Origin: Piezodorus guildinii
Taxonomy: Eukaryota > Arthropoda > Insecta > Hemiptera > Pentatomidae
DNA length: 64,000 nt
Direction: 5' to 3'
Assembly (NCBI GenBank): GCA_023052935.1
Contig: CM041297.1
Location: 102,535,563 to 102,599,562, forward strand
Positions 33,761 to 45,512 of the stretch are shown one piece after another; positions within the stretch are counted from its first letter, which is position 1; each line of letters opens with the position of its first letter. Below the pieces are notes generated by a model. That model was not told the DNA's origin. It made no database searches and saw nothing but the letters and a program-made list of their open reading frames with translations. The position numbers and the translations under genes are program-made.

Positions 33761-36340
33761 AAAAACATTAATTATATTATATCTTCGTTAACATTTCTAT
33801 GTTAATTTAGTTTCTATTCGGTACCAATTTGAAAAATATTAGTAAAGTAATTTGAGTCGATTATTGTTTTGCGTTTCATTTGAACTTAATATGACCCCTT
33901 ATCATTCTTCAGTATTAAATGACAGGTATTTTTTCAAGGTATAAACGTTATATTCCAATTTCAAATGTTAAAGAACTTTCCATTTTTTGTTCCAGACTTT
34001 GAAATAAAAATTTCATATCGTAGTATTTTTCGGACTGTAGATTATTCCAATTAGCTATACTTTTTTAAAAAATTCAATTATAACTTCGCATGTGTTCTAC
34101 ATTACTTTTTAACTTGAAGAGAATCCTTTTAATGATATTAGGTAAACAGAATTTTAATTTTTAATTAATGATATTTTTTGTATGGTTGGTATTAATAAAA
34201 CAAAATATATTTAGTCATTATTTTCAACACTCTTCATTTATTTTTTAATATTCCTTTATTAAAATGATAAAGGTTTTTCCACTAACCTCGGCCCAAACGC
34301 TGATGAAAATTGTTAAAAGAAGCCGTTTAAAAGAATTTTTTATGGCTTCTTTGCTAACCTTGCTATTTTTTCTCCAAGTTCAACAAGTACTTTTAATATT
34401 TAGAAATTGTTAAAAAAAATTTTAGAACTTAGACTCCTAATAGACCAATTTATTTATTTATTTTTATTAAGCTCTTGTTAGATTTATTAGTTTTAGGGCA
34501 CTTTTAATTACCGGAAATTATGAATGTTATATATTTGTTAATATAGAAGATTTAAATAATAAAAAGTACGAAATCCATACGGATACAATAATCATCTATA
34601 TTTCTTTGTGTATTTTTGTTTTATTAGATTTTTAAATACACACTTAATTAGTGAATTAGCAAAGTAAATATTCCGTTACATTCGTTCTTTTAGAACTGCT
34701 TGTTCACTCCAATTATGATTCATTTAAATTTTGTTTGTCGAAATTCTACCTTTTTCAAGTGGTGAAAGCAATAATTCAGACTCCTCAAACGCACTTATGT
34801 TTTTCCAACTCAATTAACTAATAAATATAAAACGTTCGCAAAATCTTGAACATCTGCAAAATCTTGATTTAACTCAACTTCCAATTCTATAGCTGATACT
34901 AAAACAGAATTTCAGTTTTTTTGGTTCCTATAGGAACGTGTTTAATGAGATTATTACCTTAAAAAATAAATAAAATAATAATAATAAAATTAATAAATAA
35001 AAAAAATAATAAAATATAAAATGACGGGTCGGCGGTCTCAAATATAGAATGGAGACTTAATTATGAGTTTACATCTCTACAGGATAATTTTTTATCACAA
35101 CGTAGGAAAATATTACTGAAATATCAAAATATATATTTATTTTGCAAGAATAATTTATTTAGCTTAGAAACTAGAATAAAAAGTATGAAGAAAAAATGCG
35201 AGAAATTTCTAGATTTTTTTGAAAATAAATGTCTGAAGGTAAATTGTTGCTTTTATTATGCTCAGAACATTTCAGGTTTTAGCTCATTGATGACCAAAAA
35301 AATACGCTATTTATCACTTGATCATATCCTTATGTGATGTAATATTTGAGATGTCTGTTCTTGTTTGGTTCACGTATTATTTGTATTTGGTTCTGTATTT
35401 TATCTGTTGATAAAAACCTTTGAAGTGATGTATGATCTATTTGTGATACTCGGAAATGAGCCAGGTTCGAAATGTTTACTGCCACGTTAATCATATGTAC
35501 ATTGCAACTATCACGTTTAGAATAAGTTTAGTTCTGGATTGTACTAGGTAAAATGTTTCCCATGTTGTTCCTGTTACTCTCTATAGTACGTCAATCACTA
35601 TACTTTTGTATCTTTTTTACCATATGCCTTAAAAAAAAATAATAATAATAAAGAAGTGTTAACACATATGTGTTGAAAGAATATATGTATGGGAGCTTGT
35701 ATACATAAGCACATTCACACTAATATTACCAGATAAAGGTAACATTTTCGATGCGAGTCCAACATCTTTCTTCGTTCAACATCTGAACAAAGGTTCATGT
35801 TTATTACAGCTCCTTTTGTGTTACTAATCCATTCTCACGTCCTTGGCTGATAATGATTTTCGTTTTCAACTCTTTAAAATTTCAGTTTTAAATTGTTTTT
35901 TTGTTTTTTTTCAATATCCTTCTCCCGTTAGGAATTATTCTATAACAAAGTACAGAAGTATTCTTATTTATTTTTGCGCTAACGATAGAAACATTGTAGA
36001 AGAGATTTATTGCAATGAAAGAATATATATACCTACATTTGTAATTTAAGCGATAAATGTTGATTAAACTAAACATGTTTCAGTACTATATGATTCAATT
36101 GTTTGAAACTTTTTAAAAATTATAAATCTTTATTAGCTCATCATAGCTAAAATGTAACCAGACATCCGTTATAAATGTTTTTATTATTATCGTGACTTTT
36201 TTTTTAAATAATACAGACAATGATTTATTTATTTATATAACAAATTACCCTTAGGATTTGATAACGTATCCTATTTGGTCAGTGTACAATTTAAATGAGA
36301 TATATGTACAAGTACAGAGTTAATGAAAGCATTAACATAA
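33761..36340. other. Unassigned AT-rich DNA
   Basis: About 2.6 kb with no element end, tRNA or protein family recognised. Homopolymer and AAT runs near 34960-35020 and 35630-35650. Confidence 0.4.
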
Positions 36341-36359
36341 ACTAAATTTTGCAATTTGT

Positions 36360-37075
36360 ATTTTTTAAAAAGAAAATTTGCATCTTCTTGACATTTACTC
36401 TGTCCAGGTTTTTTAAAAATGTTGTCTCATCCTCCGGTGTAAATTCGCGTTCTCTCTCATATTTTTTGGATCTAATAATTAAGTACCGTGGGTCTTCTGG
36501 CTGTCTGCAGACTTCACATTTTCCATCTTCTTCATCACATTATTCTCATAAGCGCAAGATGTTTGTTAGTACACCCGTGGCTAGTCCTCAGTCTTATGAT
36601 TTATACGATACTTATTATTGTAAGTTGCTGATTTCGAGCAAACCATGGAACAAGGCTCATGGTCGTACCTCATAAAAGTCTCCCTTTTAATTGTGACTCC
36701 CAGTCATACCTATCTTGCCATTCCTTTATTTCTTCCTTCTTTAATAGTCTTCTAAGATTCATCATGGGTATCTTGGCGTTCTCCATCATTGGTTGTGTGG
36801 TCCCTGCAGCTCTGTCAGCAGCCTCATTTCCAGATAATCCTGCGTGGCTTGGAATCCATTGAAATTTATAGTGGTTGTTGTTTGATACTACGTAGTTGAT
36901 TATTTCAAATGTTAAATATGAAGTAATTGCTATGGATTGTTTTTAGTAGCTTACAAGAGGAGGCAGAGTCTGTCAGAATAACTATGTTAGTATTGGAATA
37001 TGTATTTCGAAAATAATCTATAGCTTTCAAGATAGTTTGTGTTGTATGTTCTTTACCTGGATCTACTATTATTGT
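36360..37075 (-). pseudogene. LINE RNase H domain and C-terminal remnant
   Basis: Minus strand. At about 37070 the translation reads VDPGKEHTTQTILKAI, then VILTDSASSCKLLKTI, the TDS core of RNase H. This is followed near 36860 by IPSHAGLSGNEAADRAA, the conserved HxGxxGNExAD block. Further on comes a CEVC...PEDPRYLI-like cysteine segment typical of the C-terminus after RNase H. The domain degrades the RNA strand of the cDNA hybrid and occurs in I, R1, LOA and related LINEs. Frameshifts and stops show it is dead. The RT part is missing; a mariner lies 90 bp to the right. Confidence 0.75.
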
Positions 37076-37164
37076 GATTATTAGTTATGCTAATAATATT
37101 CTATTCTTATTAAATTACATTATTTTTATTTTATTAAATTTATTTTGATGTTCAATTAATACTG

Positions 37165-38026
37165 TTGGGTTGTGTCACATGAAATGTCCGTTTTCAAGGT
37201 AAAGGATTTTTATTAAAAATACGATATGAAAACAAGATAATTTTATTCGAAGTATTTACCTTCTTTTTCTACACATATTTTCCAACATGGCACCAACTTT
37301 TTTTATCCCCGAACTGAAAAACTCTGAGCTTTGTAGTGAAACAAAATCTGAAAACGCACTTTTCACTTGATCATCATTTTCAAAAAGTTTTCCTTTGACG
37401 AAGTTGTTTAAATTCCTGAACAGGTGGTAATCTGTTGGAGACAAGTCGGGAGAATATGTTGGGTGCGGAAGAACTTCGTAGCCCAGTTCTTTCAATTTTT
37501 GAACGGTATGTTTTGAAACATGCCGCTCAGTGAGATCATGAGGTACCATGTATCGAGCTTTTTTACTTTCTCGATACACTTTAAATGTCTGGAAACGGTA
37601 GATGCATTTGCATTTATTTGTGCTGAGAGTCCTTTAACTTTTTGGTAGGGATTTCCTTCTACTTTATGTTGTAGGACATCTACAACCCAGCTGAAAACTT
37701 ATCAAACCAACGGTGAATTGTCCGTTCATTAACACTCCCTTCCCCAAACGCTTTGCAAATATTTCTGGCGGCCTCAGCTTCTGAATGGCCGAGTTTAAAC
37801 TCGTACAAAAATATTACTCGAAAATCGCGTGTTTCCATGTTCATATTTGGAGGTATACTAAAAAGTGGGTAATTGATTGGGGAGCTAATGTTTATAATAC
37901 AAAGGTAGAGGATTAGTAACTGTTTACTTTAAATATGTAAACATTCGGAAGAAAACTACAGTGACCTGCAAATCCTATATGTATTTCAGAAATTATAAAA
38001 ACGGGCATTTCATGTGAAACAACCCA
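37165..38026 (-). mobile_element. mariner element, internally deleted
   Basis: 862 bp between 30-bp terminal inverted repeats that match at 28 positions, starting TTGGGTTGTGTCACATGAAA (left) and TTGGGTTGTTTCACATGAAA (right, reversed). TA follows the right end (38027-38028); the left has TG, probably a decayed TA. A complete mariner is about 1.3 kb, so roughly 0.45 kb is missing from the transposase. The ends look usable by a transposase in trans. Confidence 0.85.
37256..37844 (-). pseudogene. mariner transposase, deleted and frameshifted
   Basis: From an ATG at 37844 the N-terminal helix-turn-helix region reads through FKLGHSEAEAARNICKAFGE and on to a RRWFDK-like end (IHRWFDK) before a stop. 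After a frameshift the linker continues (KLKDSQ.., then the KVKK block). The 107-codon frame 37256-37579 joins VPHDLTERH directly to VSKHTVQKLKELGYE. In a normal transposase about 150 residues, with the first two catalytic Asp, lie between these blocks. The last catalytic Asp is kept in YSPDLSPTDYHLF. It therefore retains much of the DNA-binding part and the end of the catalytic domain but cannot cut DNA. Confidence 0.85.
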
Positions 38027-38028
38027 AT

Positions 38029-40749
38029 AGAATGGCATTATGGATTTTCTCTTAATCCCACGTGTGTTGCATTGCAAAATTCCAGTTTATTTTGTGAGCC
38101 TATTTGTTTCCAATTAAGTAGTCTACCTAGACGTAATAAATAGGAATCCAGTGATATTGAGACGAGGTTTAACTAAGACGTGAAAATTGTGGGAAGTCTT
38201 TGATTTAAATGTTTTTACTATTAGGTTAGGTTATTTTATGTTAAATCTATACCTACCAAAAATTATGACGAAAAATACTTTTTCAATACTTCAATTTTTA
38301 TGTGTTTTTTTCTTTATTGTTCCTTGAAAACTATGTTTTCCTGAAAAAAAACAAAAACATCAGTAGCATTTATCAAACTTGAGTTATTAAACAAATACAT
38401 CTTAACCGTGTTTTATTTTTTCCTCGGCTGCTGGAGAAATTATTCAGCACGTTGGGCGTTACAGTTCAACACGTTTCGACTTTTTAAAAGTTTTATTATA
38501 CTGTTTTAATGACTAGTTAATGATTACTGAGGAAATGAGTCATATCTGTCGTAATGTTATGCCAGTTTGATACATAAAATGCAAATATTGTGAATGAGAC
38601 ATGCATAGGAGTCAGTTATCAGCTTATCAACAGCCCTGACAAATTTTAAAGTAAACATTCCTATTAGTTCCAATGGCGTGGAAATATTTCTTTGAAAGCC
38701 TTATCGCAGAATTAATTAGCACTTTTTGCCTAAATATTATGATTTAAAAACTTACTACGGAAATTTAGCCATAATGTAATTTTTATTAAAATAAGTCACC
38801 ACAATATATTAGTTCTATGGTCGGTAATGACTCTAAAATTTGAAAAATCTCGTTAAAATTGGGATTGAAATAACTTTTCTTCAAATCTGTGCTCGGATTT
38901 AAATTCTTCACCTCAAAAAACAGTTTATTTCGGTTTTTATTAAAATAAAAAAACAAAAACTTTTTTTTTTTGCTAAGAACAACAAAATTAAAATTTCTAA
39001 AAAGAAAATAAATATAAATAATAGTAAGATGCTAATGCAAAGAAATATACATAATGATAAAAATTCCTATTATAAAAATTTCTTCCTTAAGTTTCTCCCG
39101 CCTCAAATTTACAAATTATAAAAATTTCCAAGGATTAATGGAAATACATATTTTTAAATAATAATCTCATTTGTTTTTTTTATTTCGGTAGATTGTTCCG
39201 AATAAAATGTTGGTTAGGAAATGATTGTATTCGTTGGTTATACTAGTTTTATTCGTTAAAGTTTACTTTTGACTTTTGAAATGATATAAAAGTTTTGACA
39301 AAAAAATTTAGTCGTTTTTTAAATCCTAGTCACTCTTCAAGCCGGTGTTAATTATTCCTTATTATCATAGACTGTTAAATAAAAGGAAACTACGTTTTGA
39401 CAAGAGTAGCATGAAAAAATCTGTATATATTTTTGTTTTGTTGTTAAAAATAAATATTACACCGATATACAACCTATATTTTTGAAGTGCGGTAAGAAAA
39501 AAATATTAATTTTAAAATGAATTAAATAATTACAAAAAAAATATGCCTGTGTTAGTTATAAAGAGATAATAGTCAAACATGCCTAAATGCAAGTTAATTC
39601 ATATATGTGTTACCGGATAATCATTGATACAAAGAAATTGATATTTTTACTTTATGACATACTTATTAGCGGGACTCCTACTAAGCGTTGCCCTCTAATG
39701 TTATGCAAAATCTAATATTTTAATGTCTAGTTTCTCCAAAACAAAATTAATCAAAATAGGTAAGTCACGTGTGTTATCCTTTCTTTATGGATACTTCTTA
39801 AAATAAACACTACATAATATTATATAACATTATATAAAGGTTAACGATAATTCATACGAAAAAATGTGGTGTATTGTTTTCCTACCAGAATGTATTCAGT
39901 ATTCTTACAGTTTCACTTCCAATTAATGGATTAACCTTGCCTGTAATTAACCATAGTACGTTTTTAAAATCTCTATTCAATTAGGCCTGACCACTCTATA
40001 TTTATAATCTTCATAATTTATTGATATAAACGATTCAATTTTTATTATTAATTTTTTTTTTGTGAAGATTAAGGAAAGGTAAAATATTTATAATTGATAA
40101 AATGTTTAAAATATTAAAGTTCTTATCAGGTTTCAAAGTATACAGAATATGCTTTAACAGCTGATAAGAACTAATCCTATGACATTTATCCCACCGATAA
40201 GAATCTTGTTTATTTATTTATTTTTGTTCTAAATTTTAATTTTTGTTTAATTCGTCTATTATTTATTTGTCCTATTTTTATTCAGTGAATTCTTCTTACG
40301 GGGTCATTGCCAACATCGCTATCATAAACGCTATTGTTATTTTACCATTAATATTAATTGTTAAGTTAAATTAAATGGTTTTGCTGTTCTTCAAAATCTG
40401 ATAAATTTTATCTTCTGCATAATAGTCATCGAATAACCTACATAATAAATAGGATTTTCAAAACTAACGTATTTGGTTAGTTTTATATAGTACCCGTTAA
40501 ATTTTGGACATGTCATAATTGAATGACAGCTTATACAATATTTCTTATAATTTTTCTGTATACCTTTAAAATTTATTCATTCCTGTCATTAAGTTTATAG
40601 TTTTTGCCTCACTAAAATGGCTCGTGATTTACTTTAATGTTGATTATTTAAAAAAATATATATATTTTGAAGGTTCACGTACTCAATATTTTCAATCTCA
40701 TATTTTAAAGTATTTTAATTTTTTTTTTTTAATAAATCAGTGCTCCGTT
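38029..40749. other. Unassigned AT-rich DNA
   Basis: About 2.7 kb without recognised genes or element ends. Confidence 0.4.
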
Positions 40750-41370
40750 AACATAAACATTTTTTATAGGATATTAATTCATGCTATAATTATAGTATTT
40801 GAAAGTAAATTAAGGCTCTCCTTAGAATGTAAAAATAATACGTGTTCGGTATAAAATATGTGGGAAAAGTTGGATTAATTGAATAACATCGAAATTTTAT
40901 TGACGTAATCAATTTTTTTTTAATTTGAAATAAATTAATTTTTTATATTTCATTTACATTACATTCCAGAATTGATAAGAACAACGTATATTTTTATAAA
41001 ATAATTAGATCCCAATCCTAATTAAACCTTATAGGCAAAATTAAGTATCATCGTTCGGATTAGCCACCGAAGTATAAAGTAACATTAAATGTATTTAAAA
41101 AACTTTTCCAGATTTGTTATAAACATTGTCTATAGGATATTTATTCACGCTACAATTATAGTATTTGAAAGTCGATTAAGTCCATTCTTAGAATGTAAAA
41201 ATAATACATGTTCGGTATGAAACATGTAGGAAAAATTGAATTAATTGAATAACATAAAAATTACATTGACGTCATAATTTTTTTTTAAATTTGAAATAAA
41301 TTAATTTTTTACAATACATTTACATTAATTACAGAATTGATAAAACAACGTATATTTTTATTTAAATAAA
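40750..41370 (+). repeat. About 250-bp direct duplication around a SINE B scrap
   Basis: Bases 40750-41007 and 41117-41370 are colinear diverged copies, sharing ATAATTATAGTATTTGAAAG, CTTAGAATGTAAAAATAATA, TTTGAAATAAATTAATTTTT and ACAACGTATATTTTTAT. A 3' piece of SINE B (41008-41095) sits at the junction. Confidence 0.75.
41008..41095 (+). mobile_element. SINE family B, 3' fragment
   Basis: CCCAATCCTAATTAAACC through GGATTAGCCACC to the tail AGTAACATTAAATG. The head is absent. Confidence 0.7.
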
Positions 41371-41372
41371 AA

Positions 41373-41887
41373 GACTTTCACTTACCTCGATTTTTATATC
41401 AATTTAAATACTATTAAATATACTTCAATTTAAAAAAATATATTTGAAGTTGCTTTTAATTAATGATTTTTTTTGTATGACTGATATTAATACTTCAATA
41501 TGAAAAATATTTTAAGTTGATTTTAATAAAACGTGTATCAATTTTCGTAGGAAACGCATGATTTTGATTAAGTAATATAGCTAAATTAAATTTTAATCAG
41601 TAAGTTTATTCCCCATTCGTCACTTTATATTACATTTTACAACTCTGTGTATCATATTATATTTATTCTAAAATCTTTCTCCTTACAACGGTATATTATA
41701 CTTCTATATTACTGTTGTTATTATCCAGTAAACCAAAAATTACATTAAACAATAGTTTTGCTCTTTTGTCCTTTGATTAGTCATCAAATTCGTCCAACTT
41801 CTATAGTTAGCCCTCCTTCATCAATGTTAATAACATGATATGGCTAATGTTTTGGAATGTACAAAATTAAAGGCGGTTTAGAGGAAA
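41373..41887 (-). mobile_element. HINE-like element, 3' half, inverted (copy 7)
   Basis: Reads on the minus strand from the TTCCTCTAAAC block to the 3' GTAAGTGAAAGTC, where it stops short of the terminal hairpin. It continues leftwards from the 410-bp module at 41888-42298, exactly as in the copy at 43.34-44.21 kb. Confidence 0.7.
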
Positions 41888-42298
41888 TAAAAAAACTTTT
41901 TCGTAGGAGGAACAAAGAACCATAGAACAATGTATATAGATGTGATATGCTCAAGGTCTGTTTCGGTCACTGTAATACCAATAAGATATTATATACTAAT
42001 GATAAATTACTGAAAAACCTGATACTTTTTATGTTTATCACATTCTATTTACCTGATACTCTTAGTTTTCTCTTGTATGGTATTAAACAGATATTTTTAA
42101 TCCATGTCTCGTGATTATAGTTGTACACCAGATAAAACTGGATTTATTCGGCTCCCTACGATTAGCCAAATACATATATCAATATTGATCACTATATTTA
42201 TTTTCTTGCTATTGGTTAAATTCTAAATTTTATTTTAATCAAAAGAAATAGGGACAGCATGTTTTAGCCGAGCTGTTGCATTTTCTATATATTTATTG
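41888..42298 (-). repeat. 410-bp module fused to HINE 3' half, copy 1
   Basis: Nearly identical, inverted, to 43344-43758. Blocks include CGTAGGAGGAACAAAGAACC, GTCTGTTTCGGTCACTGTAA and GACAGCATGTTTTAGCCGAG. In both places one side joins the HINE 3' half. The other end here stops at ATTTTCTATATATTTATT. Identity is higher than between most HINE copies. Confidence 0.8.
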
Positions 42299-42660
42299 AA
42301 ATTAATCACTGTATTTACATTAATACATCAAGTAAATATGAGAATGCAGTAAACATTGGCTTGATATACATGTAGAGAATCTTCCCTTAGGCAGCCCTAT
42401 ACAAAATACTAAGTTAGAAGGTCTCGGGCCCATCTTTCTTTTAGGATTATCAGGAATTGAAGGGAAAATAAAGTTAGAAACTAGTGGCTTAGAGTGGGAG
42501 TAGAGTTCGTAATGAAAGGAATAGTACCTAGTTCGGGACAAATCATCGATATAAGGAACATTAAGATCATTATTGAAGATCAAATAGTTGATCGTGTGTT
42601 AGGTGTGAAGGATGAGATGATTCGGGTGGCGATCAACAAACATTAGAAAATGGTAAAAAA
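42299..42660. other. Unassigned DNA
   Basis: An 87-codon minus frame (42320-42583) with no recognised motif. Nothing else. Confidence 0.3.
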
Positions 42661-42721
42661 CTATTTTTATTAAGCAACGTTTTGACTAATGTCTTTGCAG
42701 CGCAACACTTGCCTAGAAGCC

Positions 42722-42751
42722 CTGATGAATATCTGCAACGTGGATCGAAAC
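42722..42751 (+). ncRNA. Hammerhead ribozyme-like core
   Basis: CTGATGA, then a stem-loop (ATCTGC pairing with GTGGAT through two wobble pairs, loop AAC), then CGAAAC. The core is intact. Sequences 42655-42671 and 42763-42776 are partly inverse (AAACTATTTTTATTAA and TTAATAAATAGTTTTT), so the motif sits in its own larger hairpin. Confidence 0.6.
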
Positions 42752-42784
42752 CTTGGTTAATAAATAGTTTTTCATCTCTTAAGG

Positions 42785-42950
42785 TCATTATGGATGAGTT
42801 CATTTGTGACAAAGTATGAAGCGTTGAGGATTTTAGATTGTAAGAATTCGATGGTTTAGTAGAGCCCCAAAGCTCAAATCCCTAAGTCCAGATTGGCCAT
42901 ATGATTGTCATGCAGATGAGCTTTTGGTAGTTAAGAGGAAGGTTTGAAAG
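42785..42950 (-). pseudogene. Small Jockey J2 reverse transcriptase scrap
   Basis: The minus-strand translation carries a WPIWTYGFELWGSTKPSN-like segment, matching the RPIWTYGIELWGS motif at 32.6 kb, and then QSKIL. It is under 60 codons and frameshifted. HINE copy 8 follows immediately. Confidence 0.6.
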
Positions 42951-42953
42951 TTA

Positions 42954-44207
42954 TTACTTTCACTTACCTATATATAAAATATATAGTAAGGGAAAGTAAT
43001 ACGATTGTTAAAATTTTCCGATTCCAGTTTTCAACGGAATTACACGTTTTAGGGTCTTCTGAGTCCAAATGACCAAGTCTCGCAAAAAGGTCTGTGTGTT
43101 TATGGGAAGTCTAGCGGAAGGTCGTACGAAACTGAAATTTCATATTTAAAACAACTATACGATTGAGATGTTACAGCAACTTTTTCTTCAAAATCAGCTA
43201 ACCAGAAGAGCCACTTTATACCATGCTTTTGGCAGTTTTTATGATTTTCTCAAAAACGGCTCTAACGATTTTTATTAAACTCGCTATGTTGATGTAAAAT
43301 TTCATTTTGATTGAAATAGTCTGACAGGACATAAATGTCGATATTTTAATAAATATATAGAAAATGCAACAGCTCGGCTAAAACATGCTGTCCCTATTTC
43401 TTTTGATTAAAATAAAATTTAGAATTTAACCAATAGCAAGAAAATAAATATAGTGATCAATATTGATATATGTATTTGGCTAATCGTAGGGAGCAGAATA
43501 AATCCAGTTTTATCTGGTGTACAACTATAATCACGAGACATGGATTAAAAATATCTGTTTAATACCATATAAGAGAAAACGAAGAGTATAAGGTAAATAG
43601 AATGTGATAAACATAAAAAGTATCAGGTTTTTCAGTAATTTATCATTAGTATATAATATCTTATTGGTATTACAGTGACCGAAACAGACCTTGAGCATAT
43701 CACATCTATATACATTGTTCTATGGTTCTTTGTTCCTCCTACGAAAAAGTTTTTTTATTTCCTCTAAACTACCTTTAATTTTGTACATTCCAAAAGATTA
43801 ACCATATTATCTTAATGACATTGATGAAGAACGCCTGAATATACAAGTTGTACGAATTTGATGACCAACTAAAGGGCAAAACTATTTTTTAACGTAATTT
43901 TTGGTTTACTGATAATAAGAACAGTAATACCGTTGGAAAGAGAAAGATTTTAGAAAAAATTTTATCTGATACACAGAGCTGTAAAAGGTAATGTTAAGTG
44001 ACTGATAGAGGATAAAATTATTACTGATTAACAATTTAATATAGTTATATTATTTAATCTAAATCATATGTTTCCAACGAAAATGAATACATGTTGAATT
44101 GAAACAAACTTTAAATATTTTTCAAATTAAAGTATATTTAATAGTTTTTGAATTGATTATAAAAGGCGAGGTAATTGAAAGTCGTATGTTGCCTGCACCG
44201 ATTTTTT
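42954..44207 (+). mobile_element. HINE-like element, copy 8, with 410-bp module inside
   Basis: The long-form 5' palindrome is at 42954. The body runs to GATATTTTAA (about 43350), is interrupted by the 410-bp module (43344-43758), then resumes with CCTCTAAACTACCTTTAATT. It ends GTAATTGAAAGTCGTATGTT and GCCTGCACCGA near 44204. It is the only copy where the module lies between the two HINE halves. Confidence 0.75.
43344..43758 (+). repeat. 410-bp module, copy 2
   Basis: Inverted partner of 41888-42298 (see there). No long reading frame. It starts with TAAATATATAGAAAATGC and ends at CCTACGAAAAAGTTTTTTTA. Confidence 0.8.
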
Positions 44208-44290
44208 AAATAAGTTTTTATTTGAAGTATCCGGAAATCTGCGATCTTTTACATTTAATTTATTTAGCTCTGATGTTGTTTATATGTTAA

Positions 44291-44513
44291 GGAATGGCGT
44301 AATCTAGTTGATAGATCACTAGTATATGGTTATCTAGGTTCCGGGTTCGCACACCGGCCGAGGCAGAATTGTTTATTCTGTCATCTCGGCGATGGAATGA
44401 TCCTGGGGTATGGAGACCCTTTCTGAGGCACAAAATCTATAAAATGATCACCCAATAATTGTTAAAAAAAACCAGGCGGCTGAACGTGATCAAGATCTAA
44501 TCACATCCTCACC
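44291..44513 (+). mobile_element. SINE family A-related, head part
   Basis: Head GGAATGGCGTAATCTAGTTG and the B-box region CCGGGTTCGCACACCGGCC. The body includes TTTATTCTGTCATC and TATGGAGACCCTTTCTGAGG, ending near AATCACATCCTCACC without the usual 3' tail. It is more diverged than the other A copies and could be a sister subfamily. Confidence 0.65.
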
Positions 44514-44995
44514 ATATGCATATAGATATATACAAATACATACACTCAGATATACTATATATTGCCCTGGCTTAGAACCATGTGAGTCTTCTTAGGAATA
44601 CTGCCAACTGCTACTTTGGAATTAGGTAAGGATTGGGGGAAAATGTCGATCGATGGGTTTCGTGTGGGTCAGTAGAACAGAGCCTTGAGGTCTATTATAA
44701 TGGGTTAAAGATAGTATTCTCATGCTAAATTGCATTTGCATGCAAGTTGCTATGATAATCTTTTGTCTCTTGTTTTGTCATTTTACCCTCTTTTAATTTT
44801 TTTTCCAGTATAACGTAATTTTACTTTCCCTCCCATCAATAGGAAATATAGTTCCCTGATTTAGCTCAGAATCATTTTAAATCGACAACGTAACACAATT
44901 TTACTCAAATATCAAAACTTTAGTTACACCCCATTAAAAATTTAGGTGTATTTCGTTGATCGATGTTTATTTATTTGAGATTCGTTTTCGCTTAA
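44514..44995. other. Unassigned DNA
   Basis: Nothing recognised. Slightly GC-richer at 44570-44700. Confidence 0.35.
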
Positions 44996-45512
44996 TGTAA
45001 TTTTGGTTTATTATTTTAAACAATGAACCTTTGTAATCAATCAAACAAATAAAAAATAAAAAAAATAATTAAAATTATATTCACCTATTCGTTGATATCT
45101 GATTATTATTTTTAAAATGCCGGCCGATGAAATGTGATTTAATTCAAGATCTCGGTGGTTTTTGAAGATATAGAAAAACATTATTAGTGTTTTTTAACCA
45201 AAAAGCCACCAAAAAAATAAATTGATATTTTATCCATAAATACGCCCAAAACTCAGTGATTTTTGGAGATAGAGAAAAATGTGTTTATAGTTTTAGAATC
45301 TGTAAAGCACGAAGGAAAAAAAAAAAAAAAAAAAAGGCAAAATCCTGCCTATTTATACCATTTTCTTTTGTAATACTTATTGCTTTTATTTTTTACTAAT
45401 TGCCTATTCACAGCTATATAAACAGTTATACCCTAATATAGTTATTTGGAAATAATAAACCATTGTGTAATAACTTGCAGCGTTTTTTGGGAATGAATTT
45501 ATAAGTTAGTTT
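44996..45512 (+). repeat. Dispersed repeat family C, copy 2
   Basis: Carries GGTTTATTATTTTAAACAAT and GAACCTTTGTAATC, then TTATCCATAAATACGCCCAA with GGAGATAGAGAAAAATGTG. It ends with ACAGTTATACCCTAATATAG and AATAACTTGCAGCGTTTTTT. The first and last blocks recur in copy 3. Confidence 0.6.

Noticed and set aside
42320..42583. 87-codon minus-strand frame
   Set aside because: No motif, no neighbour support, and it lies between repeat modules. Not enough to call a gene.
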